Source: Sphagnum magellanicum (Eukaryota > Streptophyta > Sphagnopsida > Sphagnales > Sphagnaceae). Taken from it: a stretch of 64,000 nucleotides of DNA. Position numbers and translations under genes: made by a program. The stretch spans positions 31,424,001-31,488,000 of the forward strand of contig CM038908.1 in NCBI GenBank assembly GCA_021904315.1. Direction: 5' to 3'. Under the pieces are notes generated by a model. It worked only from the letters and a program-made list of their open reading frames with translations. It was not told the DNA's origin and did no database searches. This document shows positions 24,901 through 36,600 of the stretch, one piece after another (positions within the stretch are counted from its first letter, which is position 1; every line of letters begins with the position of its first letter).

Positions 24901-26947
24901 TGTGGATGTTATGGTAGCTGGTCACTCTAATACATGTTGCTGTTTGGTCACTGAACTCAATGGTGACTGTTGCTGTTGTTCAAACTGCTCCTCAGTCTTT
25001 TCAAAATTCTCAAGGGTTGAGTACCTTTTTTTCCTTGTTCTTTCTCTTTTTCCTGTCTGCTGAGAGGTTTTCCACAACCTTAATTTTTTGGTTATCTCCC
25101 AGTTCTGTTCAGGTTGATTTAAACTGTGAGTATGGAGAATTTTTCCATATAGATGAAAATCTGAGTACCAGAGATCTCCACAGAAACATGTACACCTTGA
25201 TGTGCTGAAATTTTCTACAATTTATAACAAGGGAGTATTCAGTGCCTAATATCCATGTGGGTGGATGCCAGACTCCTGCAGGGGAACCATTGATGCAGCT
25301 GGTGGCAGTTGACTGGTTTAAAGATAGCAAACGTATTGATCATGTTGTGAGGTGCAAAGACTCTGTGGCACAGGTATGCCACTATGATATCATTCTGTTT
25401 TTAAAGTCACCAGGAAAAGATACTGAAGGGTATCCATAAAAAAGAGTGGTGCTGCTCACTGCTCTTGGTATACTTGTCGAGGATGATGGTTTCCTTAAGG
25501 GTTTTGCTGGCCTTAAGGTCCTTGTATTATGCTGGCCTTGTTTTGGTACAGGTTGCAGCAGAGAGGGGTCTATTCACTCTGGCATTCAATGTGCAGGTAT
25601 TTAACTTTTGCCATTTTACCATTGATACACGGTGTTATAAGTTGTTCACAGTGTGACCAGTCTTTCCCCTTGTTAGCTCTAGACTCTTTGTAATAACTTA
25701 TGTGGGCACAACTGGGTAGGTAGGGTACAAAAATAGACAGAAGATACTGTTCAGGTACTCAGTATCTTCTACAATTGAAGTTAACAGTTGCTCATTCATG
25801 CGTTTTGCAGGTGCCAGCAGCCAGTCATTACAGCATGGTGTTCTATTTTGTGGCATCCAATGCTCCTCAGCAAGGTTCTTTGCTGCAGCGTTTTGTAGAT
25901 GGAGATGACAACTTTCGCAACAGTCGCCTCAAACTTATTCCTTTGGTCCCAAAGGTGATTCACTGTCCACATCAAAAGAGTTTCTCATGCAAATAGTTCT
26001 CAAGCACCATATTCTTCCTTTCTGTTTAATAAACTTTGTGTCTATTTTCTTCAGGGATCTTGGATTGTAAGACAGAGTGTGGGCTCAACTCCTTGCCTTC
26101 TTGGGAAAGCTCTAGACTGCAGTTACTATCGAGGTCCAAATTATCTTGAGGTATTTGGGTCTCACTTTTTCCTTTGCACATCCACAGTTTCTAGGTCTTA
26201 AATTCACTCAATGCGGAGGCTTGACAGATAGGTTTTGATGGCAGGTTGATGTTGATATTGGATCATCAACAGTGGCCAATGGAGTCCTAGGGCTTGTGTT
26301 CGGTGTCATTACATCATTGGTTGTTGACATGGCCTTTCTGGTTCAGGTATATTCATGTTCTTTCACCTCCAAACATGGTTGTCATTATAAAAGTGTCTCT
26401 GAAATTTTTTTCATTGCTAAACTTTTCAAAATCTAGGACAGTTTGAAAAATTTAAAGCATCTGCTAACCTAGATTATGTGCTGAGAGGAGACTGAATATG
26501 GTGGATGTGTTTATTTTGTTGGTTGATCAAGACCACAAATCTTTGCAGAGAGGCCTAGTGACATGTTTGATTCTTTCTGTCAGTGGGATTTAATCCCTTC
26601 TAAAGGCATTTCCTATCAGCAATTTCTGGTTACACCTATTTGTTCCGCACCAGATCTCCAACCTCTTAGATATAGCTTGGATCAAGGCTAGTCAAGCCTT
26701 AATGAAGTGTTGAAAATAAAAGAGGAATAATCCACCCATCTGGGCTCTAGTGCTGTAGGCTTTATGTGCTGTTAAGAAGGATCTTCCTGGTGTGGTTCTA
26801 GAGTTTCTTGCTACCAAGCTCTGTGGATTTTTTTGTGTGTTGCAGGGCAACCGTTTGGATGAACTACCGGAACGCCTAATAGGTTCAGTCCGTGTGTCTC
26901 ACTTGCAGCTCTCTTCAGCTGTTTCACCATCACTGGACAATAGGTGA
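18920..26947 (+). CDS. EDR2: EDR2-like PH-START-DUF1336 lipid-binding protein
   Basis: Joined coding exons: 18920-19057, 19386-19460, 20136-20189, 20423-20488, 20827-20930, 21087-21157, 21287-21406, 21541-21581, 21729-21829, 21962-22057, 22236-22300, 22451-22522, 22830-22988, 23544-23767, 23868-23901, 24281-24459, 25272-25373, 25552-25596, 25811-25954, 26055-26150, 26245-26346, 26846-26947. All phases close, giving 729 residues; Arabidopsis EDR2 is about 718. The PH domain (about 3-112) starts EGWMVRYGRRKIGRSFFHK. The START domain (about 198-400) includes WPRDLCYVRYWRRNDDGSY. DUF1336 (about 508-728) includes RLKLIPLVPKGSWIVRQSVG. In Arabidopsis, EDR2 binds phosphatidylinositol-4-phosphate and restrains salicylate-dependent cell death and senescence; the same role here is inferred. 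The 34-nt exon at 23868 and the acidic linker (410-500) are the least certain parts. Poorly conserved linker exons could differ. Confidence 0.93.
21407..21540 (+). other. GC-AG intron in the EDR2-like gene
   Basis: The START-domain motif RCQNG|LRFFEE is continuous only if the intron begins GCAAGT (after CAAAATG, 21406) and ends at AG (21539-21540). The nearby GT at 21414 would break the frame. GCAAGT is the classic donor of the minor GC-AG intron class spliced by the major spliceosome. Confidence 0.8.
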
Positions 26948-28638
26948 AATGTGCTTAGATGTGCAGATACCAGTTCTGTCTTTTCTATTCTCTCTGTAAA
27001 GTTCCTGTTCAGCAATGAGTTCTGTGTAGTACAGGCTCAGATAATTAACTATTTCCATCAGGAATTTGACATGCAGATTTGCATGTGAGGAATACATCAT
27101 GCAAAAATTATCCCATGCCGACACTACATTAGTGTCACATCTGATGTACTCCTGCCAATAAGGCAGTTGTCAGCAAACTATCACTCTATATGGTTACAGC
27201 TTTTAAAATTATACAATTGAAAGGCGGAAATGTCTTTTTTTCTGTGAGATGGTGAGAATGAAGTGTAAGGAGGATAAACTATTCTATTTGTGAAATTACA
27301 TCTTTGAGATATTGGTTGCAGTTTTGGATAACGAATGGTGATGGCTCAGAGGTATTGTTGTCAAATGTAAAATTATCTGAATTGGTGTGAGTTATCGGAC
27401 CATTGGGGGAATGAGGATTTCAACCTTTTGGGTTTGTCTTTCTTACCACTGATTTTCTGCCAAGCAACATCTTTTATGAGTGAACAACTTTTTTCAACTT
27501 TTTTTGTTGGGAGGTTAAAAAAGTGTCACATTTTACTTGCAGATTGTGTCTGTATCCTGACCATACATTTCATTTTGCTTACAGTTGATGTCTATCCTCA
27601 CCTTATTGGGTGCATGAACAGAAGAAGTCAGTCCAACTAGCAGCAGATGTTAGCAGGATGGCCACCTTTAATTTCAATTTGAGCTTGGGTTTTGGGTTTT
27701 TGCAATTCATCAGCAGTTTGCACTCTTAGATATTTAAGGAAAATTTCCTGATCTTCTGTATCACAAGAACTGTAGGATTGTTGCATATTTGAAAGTGAGG
27801 CAGGATAGGATTGAAGCCATATTTCATGCATGCACACCCTTCTCTCAGGGATCTATCCTACTTGATTGAGACATCAAGCAGTTCAGATGTCCATAACTAT
27901 GTCCCTTTATGACATCTTTCCAGAATTTTGACTCCCCAAGGAGATAGAATATTATTGTACAACAGAACAACTGTTTGATCAAATTTGCTACAGTGAAGGA
28001 ATACAGTTGCCCCTTCTGCATGTGAGCTTTGTATGTTCAGCAAAATGACAACTGAGTGGTTTCACACAACCTTATTGATGCATGAACAAAATCACTACAC
28101 TCTAAAGATGGCCGTTGAAAATGAAATGCATACAACAGGCCACCACATCTTCATGAAAAGAAGCTCTCACTAGTAATCAGAACAGCTACTGTCCTCTCCT
28201 AAATACTGGTCCTTACTCCGACAAGACTGCACTCTCTTCTTCTTGTTCATTCTAATAACTTGCCAACTTATCAGTGGTTACTTGACCTAGTAAGAGGCAA
28301 CTAAGAGGGGTTTCATCAACACAGTTCCTACAAATTTCCGACTCAGGCTATGAAAGTGGATTCTAAATTACAGTGATGATGGTCTCCATTGCCAAATATG
28401 CAGTATCAAGAAGATTGCTCACAATTCAGACAACTAGTTATTGCAGAATGTCTTTCACTCTATATAAGTCAAATGTGGATTAAATACCCCACATAATTAT
28501 GGATGCAAAAATGACCTGCCATCTATGCTCAATTGTTCAGTACAAAGGTGTGATGCATCTTAAAAAATCATGAATCAGTTGCACCATTCTACAGGTGGCA
28601 AGTATACCAGCTAAAGATAGTTGTGGACGTCCTCAATA
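26948..28638. other. Convergent spacer between EDR2-like and OEP24 genes
   Basis: Holds the two 3' untranslated regions in opposite orientation. I see no further exon chain or RNA gene. Transcript ends cannot be placed from sequence. Confidence 0.6.
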
Positions 28639-31344
28639 TTAAATGTCAACACTCCAAGTCTTCTCAGCAACCACCTTCGCAGCTCTGTGATCTTTGAGAG
28701 GGACTGTGGCAGTCACCTGTCCATGTGCAACAAACAGAAGCTTGTGAAACCTTGTTTCTATTACTCTTCAAACCAAATGTGCCAGTCTTCCATATGTCCA
28801 TATTTGCAAAAGACCATGAGGACTGAGTACCTATTCAAATACTACAAGTGTTATTGTAATGCATGTGGCCATTATAAAGATATAGAATTGCCTGCAGTGA
28901 AGAGCAGTTATCACCACTAGATGGAAGGGGGTAACAGAGACATTCCAGAAATTTGACACAGAACTCTCTACTGTTTGCAGAATATAAATTGAATGAGTCT
29001 CCTGGTCAAGCATATTGTAGAGGAAAAGAGAAAAAGCAAATAAAGATCAACCAACAATATTATGGAGTCTTTGAGATGCCAGAAGACTTGTGCTATTCAA
29101 TATCCAGTTTATTCACCTGGTGCTTAAGGAGTTGAAAGGTGAAGGCATGGGTCTATTAATACCTTGAAGTGGCCATATTCCTTTGATTCGCGGGTCCAAT
29201 CCAAGCCCACTGTTTTGATGTGGCCATCATAAACAGCTTTGGTATGATCATGCTTGCCAAACTTACGTCCAATGGCAAAGTGCCAGCCCTGAGTGTGGAA
29301 ATCATAAGCAGGCTCTAATGTGGTACCACTGCCATGCACATAAGTGTATTTAAGGTGCCCATGTTCTGATGCAAAGCTGTACTTAGCAGTCACCTTGTTG
29401 CGTGAATCCAGAGCCAAACTCGCTTCCAACAGTGTGGCATTACGCTTCTGAGGATGAATATATGTCAGTCTCACTGACTTCCCAGCCACTGTTGCTCCTG
29501 TCATGAATTGAAACCTGGCAGCCTGCAGCCATCAATGTCTCCACTATTCAGCTCCTACTGTGGAAGGGATATGTACTACCAGAGTTCTTTCATAACCTTG
29601 TCCTTGATGTTTCCCATTAGATAAATAGCAAACTCAGCTTGTGCACAATCTCATCATCATAACCATACCTTGATGAATCAGGAACTTTGAAACAATTACA
29701 CTATCTGTTGCTCACGGCTGCTCTACAGTTATCTACTCTAAGACACCGATAACAATGTCAGGGAGACATGGGTCTGTGGTTCACAATTCACTCCCAAGTC
29801 TAGGCACAACCATTTGACACCTCAGTATCAGATGTACAAGTTTTGGATAAGAAGAAATCCTGTCCTCAGAACACATTATACCTGATTTGTTACAATCAAA
29901 CCCTGCTTGTCCTTGCCGATTTCTAGTTTTTTCATTGGTCAGACATAACTTAATAGAAAGCTCCAAATATTGATCACTTCAAGCTGATCAAAACTGGAAT
30001 CACCTCTGCCATACATCCAAACAGAAACCAATATCTATGACATTGCAGAGAAATCTCTAAAACAATGAGCGAAGCCATAACCTTATGAAAGTTGCTCACA
30101 AAGTTTCAGACCGTCACCTGCATCACAAATAGCAGTGATGAGCTGCCACAACTACCCATGCTGACTTAGCCAGCTGCTGACAGCACATGTAGATAAGTTT
30201 ACAATAATAATCAGTCAAAAATTCAGGCAAACCATGATACAAAACCAAGGGTCCTACGTCTCTGTTGTGTATTTGCAAGCAATGGGAAGACTCAGTCATG
30301 ATGTCGACTAGCTCTAAGAGACATACCTCTACCATGCATCCACACAGAAACCACACACAACTTTCACTGCCACTGGCCCCAACTGTTAAGGCTCTTGTAT
30401 TTGATGCTCAAAGCAGCTGGAGCTCTCAAACTTGCACAAACACAGGTCTGACTTGTTTGTGTTCAGCAATCTATTCCATAACATTACATATCCTCATTTC
30501 TGAGGTAATTGTGATCAGTGTGAATTATCTGACAAGTGCCAGAGATGTAGAATAACAAAAGAAATTGCTGTGTACAATTTGTGTACCAATCATACAGAAA
30601 ATATATCAATTGCAAACATAGAAGCATGCATGCTTCTCAACACGAAACAGCAATCATGTTTATACTTACATTCAAGCTCTTAGTGGAATTCTCTTCACAG
30701 GGTGCTGAGGGCAAGTAGACATAGTAGTGATTCTAGGGTTACTGTCCGAGGACTGGCGACACCTATCTACATCATGTCGCCTTCCAACATCAAGTTCTCG
30801 TAACTGAAATTCCCCAACTTCATTCCATTGCGTCGAGGAACTAGTCCACAGGTGACAAAATGATATTTCAAAATTCACCGTGAAAGGCTTGAAGACTACA
30901 TCACGTTACAATTACCGATATCTCGTACTCTCTCATCATTAGTAAAGCGCAAAAATGATTACAGACGTCTAGGTTCGTCGACAGTTTACCGAAGGCAGAA
31001 TACCAAAGCCAAACTCCATGCCGCCCGCACAAATTCCAAGAGGAAAAACGCAAATCACAATACAAAGTAAAACCGATATGAAAGCAAAAAGTAGCAGAAG
31101 ATGTAGAGGCGGAGGAGGTGGAGAAGCACGAGAGACACCAAACCTGCTGTTGGAGGTCATAGTCAATGAGGAATGCGCCAGGTTTCTCAATGCCCAGGGA
31201 GACGCCGTGCAGGCTAACACCTTTGAGGAAAGTCGAATCCGAGCACGAAGCCTTAAGCTTGAGCTCTCCTGCGCCCACTGTGAGAGTTCCGGAAGCCGCT
31301 TGCGACGCCGACTCATACTTGGTCTTCACCGCGACTCTCGTCAT
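28639..31344 (-). CDS. OEP24: Outer envelope pore protein 24 (OEP24)
   Basis: Three exons on the minus strand: 31344-31144 (67 codons), 29522-29163 (120 codons) and 28716-28639 (25 codons plus stop). All joins are in phase 0, giving 212 residues; Arabidopsis OEP24 is about 213. The product starts MTRVAVKTKYESASQAASG. It contains the conserved motifs FLIDYDL, RFQFM, VRLTYIHPQ and LKYTYVHGSGTTLEPAYDF, then HFAIGRKF and LDWTRESKEYGHFK. It ends AEKTWSVDI, matching the family C-terminus. OEP24 forms a beta-barrel, high-conductance pore in the plastid outer envelope that passes triose phosphates, dicarboxylates, charged amino acids and nucleotides. Alternating polar/hydrophobic strands and the absence of a cleavable transit peptide fit this. 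Intron 1 is about 1.6 kb. The gene is convergent with the EDR2-like gene. Confidence 0.93.

Positions 31345-31346
<2 letters not shown>

Positions 31347-31386
<40 letters not shown>
31347..31386 (-). promoter_or_regulatory. (GA)n tract immediately before the OEP24 start
   Basis: An uninterrupted CT repeat on the plus strand reads as GA on the coding strand and stops three bases from the ATG. It lies in the expected 5' untranslated or core promoter position. Such tracts are common in plant leaders and bind GAGA/BPC-type proteins in characterised plants. Confidence 0.6.
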
Positions 31387-31388
<2 letters not shown>

Positions 31389-31449
31389 GACGCCACCAAG
31401 GCTCCTCTGCTCCCCGACAACGTCTGCTCCCTGGCGTGCAAGAGAGGAG

Positions 31450-31485
31450 AAGAGACGGGACGGGACGGGACGGGACGAGACGAGA
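31450..31485. repeat. (GGGAC)n pentamer repeat
   Basis: About five tandem GGGAC/GAGAC units lie 110-140 bp upstream of the OEP24 start codon, within a GC-rich promoter island. Confidence 0.7.
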
Positions 31486-31545
31486 GAAGCCGGAGTCGCG
31501 ACAGAGAGGAACAGCCGGGTCTCGCTCGAGCCTCGCACGCGGACC

Positions 31546-31692
31546 TGCATTCACGGCTTTGCCGCTTTGCCGCCTTACATCCTTTGGATCGGGCCGCAGG
31601 GTTGACTCAGAACGCTGACCTGCACCATTCACGGCCTTGCCGCTTTGCCGCTTTACATCTTTGGATGAGGCCGCAGGCTTGACTCGGAAAAA
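31546..31692. repeat. Two-copy ~75-bp tandem duplication in the OEP24 promoter
   Basis: The words CATTCACGGC, TTGCCGCTTTGCCGC, TTACATC, TTTGGAT and GGCCGCAGG, then TTGACTC, occur in the same order starting near 31550 and again near 31625. The copies differ at few positions. The duplication would double any binding sites it contains. Confidence 0.75.
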
Positions 31693-33670
31693 ATTCGTGA
31701 AGACCCAGATCTATTACCGGACCATGCGTTGGATTCAAATGATGGACGGTCAGATGTGCTCCATAGAGAATATCACCAAAGCATGATTTTCTTTCCATAT
31801 TATTGCCGTTTCCTATCTTTCTTTCTTTTTTTTTTCTTTTTTTTTTTGGGTTTTTTTGGGCTATAATGTACCAATTCTAGGCAAAATTGCATTGTACTCA
31901 CCAATCAATGAACCAATATTCGGCAATTTCTTCAGCAATGTAGGCAGCTTAATATTAGCCAAAACTTCACAAACAATGTTATGGGTTTAAATATATTGAT
32001 TTATATTACATGAAAAAGTATTGGCTTAAGATTATTTTTTAATTATCCCTATTATGTGCATAGTACCTTGGCAGGTTTGGCACAAATTCTATTCTTTTTG
32101 AAAATGCTGAAATTTTCAAAAAAATATTTTTCTTGAAAAAATAAATTTTAGTGAAGGAAAATGAAGAATCTTTTGGAATATTCAAGGAATATTTAGTTTT
32201 CGAAATGGAAATTTTTTAATTCATTTAATTATTTAATAAATGTGTGCTAAAGCTGCCCTTGTACTATGCTAACTTACAAATAAATATTTCTCCAAATGAA
32301 AACCTTTTGTAACAATTTTTAAAGATATATTTTTTGGATTTCATGCCAATTTTTTTGCTTTTAATTGCAAGCCTCTAGTTTGGGGTACAATTCCAAATTT
32401 GTTACAACTCTTAGTTAAGGTTGCTTCTAATGGAGTAAAACCTCATAATGTGATTTAAAATAACATTCAAATTCGAAAAAAGACAACGAAACATATCTAT
32501 AAAATGTGATAACTTATTTCCCATAAGCTTCAAGACTCTTGAAAAAACAATCTCATGAATACCTCCTAACACCAAAGAAAATTGGTGTCAAATTATGTGA
32601 AAGAGGTTAGGGTTGAAAGTTTTAGAACAAAAGAGAGGGTAATTCTTGGGACAAATCACTTCTAGTGAGTTGTTGAAAGTAAAGGAGTCATGATTTTGGT
32701 GGTGTTTTTTTGAGCATATGTTGAGCACATACCTCTTGGAAGGTGGCACCTACTCAACATGTGATCTTTTTCTCTAATCTTCCTTGACCTATGGTTAATA
32801 TGTTGCCATCTATTAGGACTCGTTTGAATCTTTTCACATTATGGAGGTTTTAACTAATCACTTAATCACATGGTAGTTCTTTAATTCTATTTGAAACTTT
32901 CCTTTCTTGTTTAAGATGTCACTATGTTTCCTTTCTTTTTAATGAGTGCCACTTCATGTTGCACCTCTAAAATTTCACCTCCATGACAAAACAATGTTTT
33001 AACATAAGTTTTGAAAAAATTGTCACAAAAACAAAAGAAACTCAAGTGGATTTGAAGCTCAAAATCTCTTCGACTCTCTCATTCAGAGTTCTACAATTCT
33101 ATCACTATGGAGAGCTTATAATACTGTAAATTTTCACCATGCAATCAAACTCTACAACTCACCAACCTTTGGGACAAGAGTTATGATGGCATAACCCCTT
33201 AGACACATAAATAATTAATATTAGATGTCTATAAATCACACAATTAAACCATAGTCTTTTGACCCTTATGAGTTGAAAAGGCATCACCAATAGACAAATT
33301 TCATAACATTTTTGAAATGTCAATACAATTTAGCATGAATACACCAACTATTTAACACAAACCAATGGTACACTTGTTTTTGAAAGATCCAAAATTCTTA
33401 GTTAAGCATATCATGAAGTATCATTGTAATAATTCTCCAACTATTCCCTTCATAGTGAACAAATATTAAACTTGATCAAATATGTTATCCCAAACTTTAC
33501 AATAATCCCATAGACTTATCAACAAAATAATTTCATGGTATCATTATCAATAGACTCACGTCACCACACCATGTTGAATTAGTTCATTCTCAAATGATCA
33601 TCTGCAAAATTTTGATTTACATTAATATGAGAAAAAATATGAAATATTTAATGAAAAATATAAAATACCT

Positions 33671-33688
33671 CCCCCCCCCCCCCCCCCC
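33671..33688. repeat. Poly-C tract
   Basis: A run of 18 consecutive Cs, followed by TTTT and another C run, in otherwise very AT-rich DNA. It is prone to slippage and sequencing error. Confidence 0.85.
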
Positions 33689-36600
33689 TTTTCCCCCAAG
33701 CTCATGTAGACCAATTTGTGAGAGATTCCAATACATTCAAAAGTTCAAATCAAACCAAAAGAAAGTGCATTGCTCACTTCAACATATCAAAAATTAAACT
33801 TGTTAAACCAACAAAAATTTTACCATCAATCTAGTGTTTCATTCAACAATTAGCATCTCCACACACTTTTTGCACCTTTAGAACCCAACCTCTCAACTTT
33901 TACTTACTTTTCATAAAGATCATCATTTCAAAAATTCTTGCACTTGCAACTCCTTCAAAAAGTTTCCAAGTTCACCAAAAAAAAAAAAACAAATTGATCA
34001 ACATATTAACTTGGACTACCCATTTGTTATCAATCATAATATTGGGGTCATGCACATCTATTGTTTAGAAAAAATCACATATTTTTTTTAAAGAATGTTT
34101 CATATGAAATCACACAATTTCAAAAACATACATGACACCATTTGGTGTCATACCATCAAGTTTTCACTTTGGTTTTTTGATGTTCAAGCGATTCTAAACT
34201 CTCGTATTTTGGTTTAGTTTAATTTTAATATTAACTTGTAGGAGTACTTAAAACTATGAAGGGACCCTAAACCAAAACTTATCATAAACCCCTATAATTA
34301 TTCAATTTGTTTGCGAATGCATAACTATAGTTAAAAACACTTTGAGGTTATATTGTAAATTGACATAATAGTTTGGTAGTGGCCTCATTGTTATGATCTT
34401 TGCTTGACCATATTAAAATCCTTATTTAGAACTTCAATTTGGACAAATGTGGCTTTGAAATTAGGATCTTTAATTAGTTATATTAAAAGTCTTCCTTTAA
34501 AATGAAAAACCTTATTTTGAAGATTTGAAGTCTTACACCTAATGATTGATGGAAGAAGCTACTCACAATTCAAAAAGCCCTTATAATATATTTTTCAACT
34601 TCGTAATTAATTGATAAAATGTTTTTAAGAAACAACTTTTAACTTGTGTTGGGTTTCAAATTGTCTTGCATTTATAGAAAAACATAATGTAAAGATTGAA
34701 ATGTAATTTACTTCCTATGTTTATTCTCACAATTTTAAATGCTTCTACATATGTTCAAAACTTTTCCCTATTGTAGTATATTTACATCTTTAGAAACAAT
34801 TAAATTAAATTTACATTTGTCAAAAGTTTGGAAAATGGATCAAATATGTTGAAAACTTTGCAAAAGGATATTCAAAAGAGAAATTGTATAGCAACAATCG
34901 AAGGTGGATTGAAACTATCATGAGATTATCATTACATAGAATCAAACATGGGCATATAAATGGAATTGTTTAATCGTGTCACATAGTAGACAAAAAAATT
35001 AAGTGCACATTTGCAAGGCAAGTTGGTCTCTTATTACTAATATCCTATATGTTGAAAACCTTAAATTTTTAAATTTGGATGTTAAAGCAAAAAAATTAAT
35101 TAATTAAATATTTAATAGGGAATTGCTAAACCTATCTAAGTATTATAGTATACAATAAAGTTGTTTCATTGAGGTTGCATATTGATATCAACACCAACAC
35201 CTATCTTTTAGTTTTAAAAAATTACTTTCTCTCCAACCTAATTGATTTATGTTCATTTACGACAACATCAAACTTAAAAACTCCACAATAACAATACCTA
35301 GATATAAACCAATGTTGGGTGGGTATCATTAATGAGATGAGAATTGCCTAGGGTTTTAAGTTAGTTTTCATCACAAAAATCAATTATCACCATTAATGAT
35401 ACCTAGGTGGAGATCCACCCCATCGATTCTTATTAAAATGAAAAGGCATTTTTAAAATCAATACCTTGGTATATCCTTCAAAAAATGAAATTTGGGTAGG
35501 GCACCCAACTCTAATTCTTAGGGCTATAAGTTTAATGTAGGTAGGACTAATGGTAAGTTTTTATGGAAGCTTTGTTGGCCTACCTTGTAAAGAAAGGATA
35601 TTATGTTGAAAATCATCATAGAATATAATAACTTCAAGGGATTTTTGCCCTTAGAAATTAGGTGAGATGATTCATCCTAATTTGGTTGTGACAGGATTCA
35701 CATTCATCTTTCGACAATTTTTTTTCTCCACCACCTCCTCAAATGTGCACCCAACCCCAAGTGATTTATCACCAATCCATAACCCACAAAACTAAATATG
35801 AATTACCTTCTCTAAAAATGATTAAAACACCCATCATATGCAAAAATTTGGGTAATCCTTCCAAAATGTGACAATGTGATTCAAAACATTTAAATACACA
35901 TGTCATGATGTGGTTTTTTTTTTCTTTTTTTTTCTTTTTTTGTTTTTGGTTTGGAAATTTTCAGAAATCTGAATAATAAATATGAAAAAGGAATATTTGA
36001 TTTTCATTAGATTTCAAAAAATTGAAAATCGTGTTACCACATTTCCCTATTTGTTTTGGTTTGACAACAATGTTTTAAATGTTTAGATAGATTCCTAAAA
36101 TATATCATTAGTTAATGTGAGATCCTTTTTAATTTCTCGAAACTAATGTGATGTTAAAAACTAAAAATATATGATCATGACAAATTTTCTTTTACAACAT
36201 GATGCTGGACATTAAAATAGATTCTTAAAAATTATTTCCCTAACTATGATCAATTTACCATACAATATCCATTGTTGATATTAGATGAATGGGAAGGCCA
36301 TTGTGTATAACACACCTTGTTGTGAATGACTAAAGGAGAATGTTCTAAAGGAATGTCATAAAATGATAAAAAAATAGTTGCAAGAAAAGTGGGGAAACAC
36401 ATCGAGAATTGTGTCAATGTTGTCCAAATAGGAAATACAATAAGGACATTTATTAAACTAATTAATGACTAATTATCTTTAGTCTTTAGTTTTTAAAATT
36501 AGAAAAAAATTAGTTTGCTTGTGGATTTTTTAAATTTTGATAGCCAAGTTGTGAAATTTGCTTTAGATAATCAAATGTTATTAAATTGATGGGAATCAAC

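Noticed and set aside
30901..31632. 243-codon minus-strand frame continuing upstream of OEP24
   Set aside because: The extension before the OEP24 ATG is an (Glu-Arg)n product of the GA tract plus promoter repeats. The family starts at MTRVAVKTKYE.
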